DNA of 64,000 nucleotides from Metallyticus violacea (taxonomy: Eukaryota; Arthropoda; Insecta; Mantodea; Metallyticidae). Made by a program: the position numbers and the translations under genes. Below are positions 56,909 to 64,000 of the stretch, piece by piece (the stretch's first letter is position 1; each line of letters starts with the position of its first letter). The stretch is from assembly GCA_030762175.1 (NCBI GenBank), contig CM060843.1:117792869-117856868 (forward strand), in the 5' to 3' direction. The notes under the pieces are model-generated. The model was not told the origin of the DNA. It did no database searches and saw only the letters and a list, made by a program, of their open reading frames with translations.

Positions 56909-57212
56909 GCACTTATCCAACCGTCACGGGTGGCCGAGATCGTTAAGTCTCGGACTCGTGAGCGGGAGGTATGGGTTCGAATACCGCCAGGACCGTCCTT
57001 CCTGACTGAGATTTTTTCCAGGTTTTCCTCAGTCCTCATAAATGGCAAATGCCGGGGAGGTACCCTAAAACTTAGGCCTGGAACGATTCCTTCCTTAAAA
57101 ATAAATCCTTTCCCAATATATCATTTCATGTCATGTATCATCAGTGTCCATCGCCTGTGGTGCCTCTGTAGCAAAAACGGGCATTAAACACTATTCATTC
57201 ATGCACTTATCC
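56909..57212 (+). mobile_element. SINE-B copy with perfect 10-bp target-site duplication
   Basis: GCACTTATCC occurs at 56909-56918 and 57203-57212, bracketing the best preserved SINE-B of the window, 284 bp long. The head CCGTCACGGGTGGCCGAGAT, CGTTAAGTCTCGGACTCGTG carries an A box like Ser/Leu tRNAs, and GGGTTCGAATACCGCC is a near-canonical B box. The body CTCAGTCCTCATAAATGGCA, GGGGAGGTACCCTAAAACTT and the 3' part TCATGTCATGTATCATCAGT close with ATTCATTC. RNA polymerase III would start at the head. Both flanking 84-85 codon frames are accidental. Confidence 0.96.
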
Positions 57213-58439
57213 TGTAAATCTGTCCACGTCAAGATGGTTCGGCAGCTAAGGACTGGTTCCGCGCCTAGGTAAGTTCTACCATTCTCTGACGTAACCGTTC
57301 TGACAGACAGATAAACGTCTCTTCAGAATTTTTAGGCCCGGAGGCTTTTCCGAAGGGTAAGCCCTGTGACTCAGATACCATAGGCCTTAAAGTTTTATTG
57401 AAATGTAATAAAATGTATGTAGCTATACTGGCGAAAAATTTGCCACTTGTAATGCTCTTCATGAGTAAGGAATTTGGATTTGCAAGTCTCTTCTTCTACC
57501 ACAACGATTGGACCATCGGTCCTGTTCCGACTTCAAGAAAGTTAAATTCGTCTTGCCATCTTAAATACGATCTGCCTCTGTTTCTGCAACATTGGGGTAC
57601 ATATTAAACATCATTTTCGTAAATCTGCTTTTATGTTGGTACCAGTCCGTTCTTCCTTTCTCTATTTGTTCATTCAGGTTACAGGTCTGTAATTCTTATT
57701 TTATTTCTACGTTTTGTTTTTCTGATGCATTCATTTCATATAGTTAAGTTTGAAAGAATTTCATTTTTGTATCTAAGTCGCTACTATTTAATTTGAAATA
57801 TTTATCTAAATGTTATTGCCATTCGTTTATGATGTTTTATATATAAAATAAAGGTGGTAAAAGTGGGCAGTCCAATTTTATTCCTGGGTGAATATTAACT
57901 GTGTCACTAAACCCTATTCCATTGTCTATATATGTATACGGTGTCATTTGTATATATATTGAATTATTTTAGTGAAGTGTGATGAATATCCTCTGCGATA
58001 ATTTTCAAAAATTAAGGCGGGAAATGGGAGGAAGAAGGGAATGACTGATGGAGGATTATGAATTAATTAATTGTATCTGAAGTCAATCTTTTCTTCTCCC
58101 AATGCTGCGCCTTGTATTGTTGCTGTGTCAGAAGTAAAGGAAGAGGATTCTAGCAGAAGATGAATAAATGCGTGTAATCTGCAGTACCATCCGTCATGTT
58201 GTGTTGTACCCTCCCAGAGCGTAGAAATGTTTAACTTTTAATAATACAACCGTCCGGTCGGGACGCTAAATACCACCTTTTACAATACGACTTTTAAATA
58301 TATTTTGACATTTTCTTCTTCCATGAGGTTTTTCTATTGGTTAATGCTCATACAAATAATATTCCAGAATAGGCTTTTATTCGCTCTGATTTCTGTGATT
58401 GGATGTGATCTTAAATCTTTAAATGCTCTGTTTACTTAC

Positions 58440-58858
58440 TTTGCCCCGTTAAGCTGCCCGATATAGGTGCTATTCAACTCACACGATATTACATTAGAGG
58501 ATTTTTATTATACAGTCATTTCCTTAATCTAGGAACAGAATAACCTTTCTGCTCGTTCGCATAAAGGAAACTCTTCCACCTTCCTTACTCTATTGCCATT
58601 CCCAAAGGCATAGCGGAAACCCTTGTTATTCCTCATAAACAACACAAAAGATAATAGGTCCTTGGGTTCTCTTGTCCAAACATAATATAACACTATTTCT
58701 TTTCCTTAAAGTTTAGGCATCAAATTTCTCTGTTCAATACACAAGAAAGTAAATGAGATGACCTAAGTGTATACAAGGTTCAATACAAGTTACATAAATT
58801 AATTATAATATATACGATGTTGATAATTGATTATAAGAACATTGGTAATCTAGGGGTG
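58440..58858 (+). repeat. repeat family R, copy 3, within a LINE
   Basis: ACAAAAGATAATAGGTCC, GGGTTCTCTTGTCC, TTCAATACACAAG, TACATAAATTAATTATAATA and TAATTGATTATAA correspond in order to blocks at 28170-28440 and 5181-5390. Upstream GAGGATTTTTATTATACAGT also compares with the 28-kb copy. The LINE RT reads up to about 58885 and resumes near 57965, so R, and perhaps further DNA from 57975 to 58440, was inserted into the LINE. The orientation is the same as in the other two R copies. Confidence 0.5.
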
Positions 58859-59729
58859 GGAATTGCAGTTATTAATTACCGCTTCACCTCTTTCTTTTAG
58901 GTCTATAGTTTATTTTTTCAAACTTTATCAAAGTCCTTTTCATAGGTATTATATATTCCCTTCCTTTCTCTATCAATTACTACATCAGCGCAAGAATGTC
59001 CTTTTCTGTGACCCACGTTATTCCCTCCCAAGTGCATCCTCTTTAAATTTATTCTTCGTGTTATTATTTTAGACTGCATCTTACAACCTGAAATGAATAA
59101 GTAATTTCCTCGATAATTATTATAATAAAGTGGTTTCCTTTGCGCAATATTGGGATTACTATTCCTTTGTACTATTCTTTAGGCATTTTATGAGTGCTCC
59201 AACAAAATTTAAAGAAAGCGCCGTTTTGTTTCTATTTATGTAAAGCTTATTAATTATGTGTTTATATTTACATCTTCTAGAGATTATTTTATTTTTAATT
59301 AAAATTGTTCTTATTTTTTGCTACTTTATAAGATCCATATCTACATATTCGTTATCTTTTTTCCCCTAGTTTTTTGTAGTTTCTTCCCTTTCCCGTAATG
59401 TTGCACCCATTATTTCTGGGACAAGTTGCTTACTTTTAATGTATCTTTTATCATTTCCTTTTTGCTGTTTTATTACCTTATATGCAATGTTTTATGTAAA
59501 GCATGTTATAAATCGCTTATATACTTGTCCCATCTTTCTCTATTTATTTGTCTTATTCCCCGTTTTTCTTTCCCATTTTTGTATTTGTATTCCATTCTAT
59601 TCTGTGATATTTGGGATTGTAAAACTTTTTATATGCCACTTTTTTCTTCAATTGTTTCTTTAATTTGGCCAGTCCATTTGTATAGCCTTTTCTTGCTTTC
59701 CAATTTTTTTTCTTCTTTTTCCAAGCATT

Positions 59730-60128
59730 TCATTTGCTACTGTCAAATCTTATCATTCTGTATCTGCATTTGCACTTAATGCCTGATGGTCCAGATAGCC
59801 TCGTATTCTTGTGCTGCACAATGTAGCCGATGATTCTTTCATCTCCAATCATGGTTTGCGTTGTGATTATTTCTCTTCCCATGCTTCCATTTGGCTGGGA
59901 GGTTACTTTTTTGTCAGTAACAAACAGTGATATGTATAGCAGTCGTATCCTCTGTAGATCCTTGTGTCTGTAACATACAGAGTTATTATTTGTTAATACG
60001 CAATCTACCTTCGCTCTATTCCCTGGTGCATAGTTGTGTGTTTCCTTCAGTCGAAAAAAAGTATTTGTTATTCGTAATTCATTAAATATTGAAAAATTCT
60101 TCAATGTTATACCATTTTCATTGAGCAC
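59730..60128 (-). pseudogene. LINE endonuclease C-terminal frame, 132 codons
   Basis: The frame begins MLNENGITLKNFSIFNELRI then TNTFFRLKETHNYAPGNRAK and VDCVLTNNNS. This is the endonuclease region NENG..L..F...N.L.I.NTFF.HK..HKYTW......IDY.L.N, with the catalytic D as VD. The SDH motif near its end is altered (YISLFVTDKK). The stretch after about residue 85 does not align. It is the 5'-most recognised part of the 57.3-60.1 kb LINE. Confidence 0.8.
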
Positions 60129-60175
60129 TTTTTCTCTATTCTTTCTAGTGTTTTTTCAACATGATGGTTGTTTGA

Positions 60176-60199
60176 ATTTATTTATTTATTTATTTATTT
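60176..60199. repeat. (ATTT)n microsatellite
   Basis: Six ATTT units in a row. From about 60130 to 60319 there is no other feature. Confidence 0.85.
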
Positions 60200-60324
60200 C
60201 AATGAATAAAATTTACTTGTCATTTTGGGTAGCATTCAAACACTTTTATCTGATTAATTTATTTATTGCTCCTTTGGCGGCATTAGTTTTCTTGCGACGT
60301 CTGTAGTTTGTGGACTGAATACTA

Positions 60325-60538
60325 CAGGTGTACGTCTGTATGGGTGAATGAAATGAGTTAATGATGACCCAAATGAACTCGGAGTCTTTCGCCCTTTAAA
60401 GCTATCTAGCATTCAAGTTCTCAGGGTAAGGAAAAAACTGCGGTAATATCCTTACCCAGAGAGCTTGATCTGACCGGGATTCAAACCCAGGATCTCCGGA
60501 TTATTAGTCGCAAACGCTAGCAGAGGTGATCTGTATAA
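60325..60538 (-). mobile_element. SINE-C, tRNA-derived, minus strand
   Basis: Read on the minus strand the head shows GATCACCTCTGCTAGCGTTT, GCGACTAATAATCCGGAGAT and a B box CCTGGGTTTGAATCCCGGTC (canonical GGTTCGAATCC with one change). The TAGCG after the eroded A box and the ACTAATAATC anticodon-arm area fit a tRNA origin. The body continues with AGCTCTCTGGGTAAGGATAT, ACCCTGAGAACTTGAATGCT and ACTCCGAGTTCATTTGGGTC. It differs from SINE-A and SINE-B. It is not a functional tRNA gene: the acceptor stem does not pair and the A box is degraded. No sure target duplication was found. Confidence 0.75.
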
Positions 60539-61034
60539 AATATTTTATTCAATTTATGATATTTTATTGGAGTAGTATATTCAGAGCTTGCACCTTTTTG
60601 CAATGGACATTGCTGTTTATGGTTGCGTAACTTTACTATTTTCAAAATAGTAGTCGATGTATTTAGTTACCTTTTAGGGCCATGTCCTATGGACTTCTCC
60701 TTTCACTATTGAAATCTTGAACTGGCATTAATGCGAAGGTGCTGAAAATTGATTAGATACAAAAACCGTCGTACTTATGTAGTTTGCATCAGTTTTATCA
60801 CATACTTTACTTTAAAATCGGTAATTATTCCGTTATCTATAATGTATTTTATTTCTGTAATTAATATAGAATCTACTTATGTATTTTATTTATTTGTTTG
60901 TCGATTTATAAGCTCATAACATTTCAGAGGCACAACCCAAATATGTTTCTCACTGCCGTCTAACAATGAACAGCTTTCCAGCCTCTGTTCTATGAGTTGT
61001 CCATCAGAATTTTTTTACCAAATATTCTCTTTAA
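60539..61034. other. unassigned AT-rich DNA
   Basis: No frame or repeat was recognised in this stretch. Confidence 0.4.
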
Positions 61035-61235
61035 ACAACCAGGAGCCTTTTAAAGTATATAAAAAAAACTAATGGCACGGAACTTCCCGAAAGAGAAATA
61101 GAAATGCTGAAAGGTTTCCTACAAAATATCCCATCAAACGAAGAAATTCTGAACGTAAAAGACAAAAGTAAAGTGGTGTTGAAGGATTCTGTCCATTGCC
61201 TTGTTTCTTGGAAGAGTTTAGCAGTACTGCTTTAG
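61035..61235 (+). other. unassigned 66-codon open frame, exon candidate
   Basis: The plus-strand frame between a stop at 61032-61034 and TAG 61233-61235 reads KKTNGTELPEREIEMLKGFL then QNIPSNEEILNVKDKSKVVL and KDSVHCLVSWKSLAVLL. The charged, helix-like composition is unlike the F/L/S/I-rich accidental frames elsewhere in the window. No good acceptor precedes it (GCCTTTTAAAGTATATAAAA), and I do not recognise the family. It could be a host exon, a domesticated or decayed transposase piece, or chance. An in-frame ATG lies within it at 61104 (EMLKG). Confidence 0.3.
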
Positions 61236-64000
61236 TAGGGCAATCTTTTGTATCATAAGTGTTGACTCAAGTTCATTGATTTCAGTCTCTTAGGGGTCAG
61301 TAAAACACCAAAATGGTCTCAGAAGTAAAATATAAACGGTTATAAAGAACTTGTGTAGTTCTCGAGAAATACAGTTCAATTTGTTATTTCTATTAACTAA
61401 TGTTAACATAAATCTGTTAACTCATGTTTTTGCGACTGAGTGGTAAACTCTCATTATGTAACATTGAAGCCATGATCTTTTACAGACTTATGGATGTCAT
61501 AAAGAAGTTTATAGTTTATTATTTGTAATGGTTGATTTTGCAATGCCAATATGTAAAATAATGGAATAACTGTACAACTCCAAATTTAAAATAAGTTATT
61601 TTAATGGTTTATCACCACCTCACTCTTATCTTTGCCATACCCCAGAGCACAAGCACACTTTAAATAAAGTTTTAGGAAGGGTTTCAGTATTGCTTCTAAT
61701 TTGTTTAATGTTTGTACCAACAATGTCATAAGAACTTGGGGAAAAATTAAATAAAGGTAATAACTGTTTTTTTAATTGACAATGTAATTTTATCTAAAAT
61801 AGTAAGACAAATGTTTAAAGATCAGTGCACAAGATGTTTCCCCCTCAGTCCTTTTTAGTAAAAGGTGTGTCTTTATTTTTAATTTAGCTCATAATTGTAA
61901 TAATAAAATGTAAATGCTTAAGATACTCCAAGTTATTTTTTCGATTTCCAGTCACTACGATCCACATAACCTGAGTATTTTCTCTTACTTTAGTTAAGAG
62001 TACCTGAAACTACTACCTGTACACTTTTGAGCTGCTGTTAAATGTTGAAGCGGTTTTTAATTAGGATGGAGGTAGTTGTAATGTGGGGTTTATTATCTGG
62101 GGGTGAAGGATTATTAATTAATTATGAAGGATTGTTTTATAGGCGGGGTTTATTAGAATGGGATCTCAGGTTAATATTTGTGATAATGAGGACAGAGAAA
62201 GAAGCCCATTAGTTAATAATCTCCGCAGTTGGGCGTAAGGAGGAAGCGGAAGTAAATACAAGTTCGTATTTGACTGGTGGCTTCTCGTTGTTGTAACTGG
62301 CTTCACTTCCTACCTCTTCAGTCTCCCCGCTTCGATGACGTGGTGTTCACCATGTCATTATCACCGCGCAGGCACATGAGAGTCAATTAGTTGTTTTTGA
62401 TTTTAGGAACGTGTGTTACGTTACCAGGGAGACAGGATATGGAAGGGGGACATCATCTTCTTCATATAAAGAATTTTGTAAAAGTTTCTCTAGTAATGTT
62501 TATTTTCTCTATACACACAAGAATTGCAGGATCTCTTTATACCTATATCAAGTTTTTGCTCGCCAGAAGATAACCTTGAAAAATCCACGCGGATCTATAT
62601 ACGATACTATACGTAACGGGCCTATACACTTGAGAGTTTTTCTTAGGCTGCTTCTATAGGTGCGGACGCATGCGATCCCCAATCACTTTCTTATTACCAC
62701 TGAATTGCATATATCTGTTTAAAATAATCCACCAATTTACCGAATTCTGTAGATGAAGATAACAACAAGTGTTTCTTAATTATTCGTTCTTATTGCTCTA
62801 TAGCTGCCACTACTATCTTACCACTCGCGTTAACAGTTACTGGTCACAAACTTCACTGATTATAAACTCCTCTGATTATGGATTCCGGTGGTTAAAAAAA
62901 AAAAAGAATAACTCAACTCAATTACGCCTACCACGGCTGATGGTGTACTTGCTGCTGCTACTACTACTGCTACTGCCGGGGCTTTTTGGTTCTCCCACGA
63001 CTTTTATTAAATGTTCAATCAGTCGGTCCTATGCGCCTTCAATAATTTTTTATTTAAATTATTGCAGCGTCTTATTATGTTCTACGTGCTAATAGGCTAC
63101 ATAATAATCACGTGTTTCTTGATTCGTTTCTCATTGGCTATAATTTTAGCGCCAATTCCCCACTAACGAATATTTACGCTTTCTAATTTTTTTCTCCTCT
63201 TTCACTGTTAAATCTCCCCCATGTTACCCTTGCTAGACAAATATGTCCCGTTATGGTTTTGTCAGAGTTGCGTATTTTTTCAAGGTCACTTCACGACTAT
63301 TTTTCACCCTCGCTAACAGTATCTGGACTTTTATTGCCTTTCTTCCTTCAGCCTTGGAAGGTCCTGTTGTGTAAGAGAGGACGACCAAGGTCGTGAGGCC
63401 CAGACTTTTAGATTTTTGCTCAAGTTACATATATTGCACAAATATCTTCTACTGAACGTTTGAAGCATGTCTAAAACTTCTAATTATACGAATGACTGAT
63501 TAAAATGTTTAGAATTAATTGGCGAAGCCTTAATAATTATTATGTAATACCTTAGATTAATTATTTTCTTGGAAGATAGGAAATTCTGCTTCAATGTGCG
63601 TGCAGTTTTGATGACAGACGCTTATTACAATTGCAACTTGCATTATGTTTGCACGCAGCCTGGTATGCAATGAAATGCCCGTTTCTACTAAACGCATAGA
63701 TGCATATGATTTGCCGATAGGTACAACAGTAGCACTAGTGCTTATGATATGCATAAACCAGTGAAAAAAAGAAACAAAAACACATGAAATGCTAACTTGG
63801 TACAATTTACTAAATCTAAAAAAAAAAAATGTAATGGACAATTTTAAAATGTACGAAAATGTTAATTTATTAAAAAAAAAATACAAAAATATAAGTATGC
63901 CTACCCAAACAGAAGCAAGATAACTGACTCGGTTTTTCATTAAACACATTTATGTGAAACTAAGCAATGCCATTCTCCTACCAAAATGAGGACCTTTCTA
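61236..64000. other. unassigned DNA
   Basis: AT-rich, with less AT-rich parts at 62220-62380 and 62920-63010 (CTGCTGCTACTACTACTGCT). Open frames at 62391-62659, 62769-63092 and 63557-63949 (130 codons, minus, F/S-rich) have no recognisable motif. AGGATTATTAATTAATTATG near 62110 weakly recalls sequence beside repeat R, but not enough to call a copy. Confidence 0.35.

Larger units (their letters stand above)
57255..60130 (-). mobile_element. decayed LINE (endonuclease, RT, C-terminal tail), minus strand, with an insert
   Basis: Minus-strand blocks in order. Endonuclease at 60128-59730. RT at 59140-58890, reading NYRGNYLFISGCKMQSKIIT, then GHRKGHSCADVVID and YEKDFDKV, in the place of NYRGISLL...YK...KII..R, GFRKGRSC.D and YEKAFDKV with the catalytic aspartate. 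RT continued at 57960-57840 as SDTVNIHPGIKLDCPLLPPL, in the place of ...I..GVKQGCPLSP.LF. A tail at 57610-57400 reads RNRGRSYLRWQDEFN, in the place of the final GRP..RW.D. The piece between about 57975 and 58880 is missing from the LINE and occupied by other DNA, including repeat R. The order supports an RTE-like element. It is non-functional. Confidence 0.75.

Noticed and set aside
56921..56992. tRNA gene on the plus strand (good A and B boxes)
   Set aside because: The same head is shared by at least five other copies with a common about 200-bp body, and the perfect target duplication surrounds the whole 284 bp. It is the promoter part of SINE-B, not a tRNA gene.
59426..59779. 117-codon plus-strand frame that looks like a membrane protein
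   Set aside because: The hydrophobicity comes from T-rich DNA antisense to a LINE region. The minus-strand LINE explains the locus and no membrane-protein family was recognised.
60470..60538. tRNA gene on the minus strand with B box GGGTTTGAATCCCGG
   Set aside because: The acceptor stem does not pair and the A box is eroded. It is followed by SINE-like body sequence, so it was called SINE-C instead.
1..64000. CRISPR arrays, operons, Shine-Dalgarno sites or other prokaryotic features
   Set aside because: No regularly spaced repeats and no dense coding were found. Element types and base composition are eukaryotic, so prokaryotic features are not expected.

Overview
The window looks like AT-rich, gene-poor intergenic or intronic DNA from a large-genome animal, most likely an insect or other arthropod. 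No complete host gene, rRNA, functional tRNA, CRISPR array or bacterial feature is visible. The assignment rests on the kinds of mobile element present: R1-like, Jockey-like and RTE-like LINEs, a Penelope-like element, mariner and IS630/mariner-like transposases, a pogo-like transposase, and several tRNA-derived SINE families. Together these are typical of arthropods. The exact taxon cannot be read from the sequence. All element calls were made by reading translations by eye, frame by frame; no database was searched.

Layout. 0-8 kb: a SINE-A copy, a 38-bp tandem repeat, a copy of repeat family R, a decayed R1-like LINE (RT and RNase H) carrying two pieces of SINE-B, and the longest open frame of the window (166 codons), which ends in a decayed mariner-like transposase segment. 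8.3-11.7 kb: a decayed LINE on the minus strand (ORF1-like, endonuclease, RT). 12-25 kb: a transposase tail, SINEs, microsatellites and a complete but dead 1160-bp mariner with both terminal inverted repeats. 25-32 kb: a retroinsert with a 47-bp poly(T), a second R copy, and an RTE-like LINE interrupted by a tRNA-headed insert. 32-41 kb: mostly AT-rich unassigned DNA with one good candidate for a terminal host exon (35055-35254), a cluster of three related repeat copies (37.6-38.7 kb, one inverted), and SINE-A and SINE-B copies with target-site duplications. 41.8-49.8 kb: pieces of three LINEs, a pogo-like transposase, a mariner-like transposase and a Jockey-like LINE split by about 1.2 kb of less AT-rich DNA. 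53-54.4 kb: a mariner-like transposase broken by a small poly(A) retroinsert with a perfect 9-bp duplication, followed directly by a Penelope-like element remnant. 56.9-60.5 kb: a SINE-B with a perfect duplication, a minus-strand LINE interrupted by an R copy, and a third tRNA-headed SINE.

Nearly every recognisable coding stretch carries frameshifts and stops, so the region records nested insertion and decay rather than working genes. The parts most worth following up are the candidate terminal exon at 35 kb, an unassigned 66-codon frame at 61.0-61.2 kb, repeat family R, and the inverted/direct repeat cluster at 38 kb.
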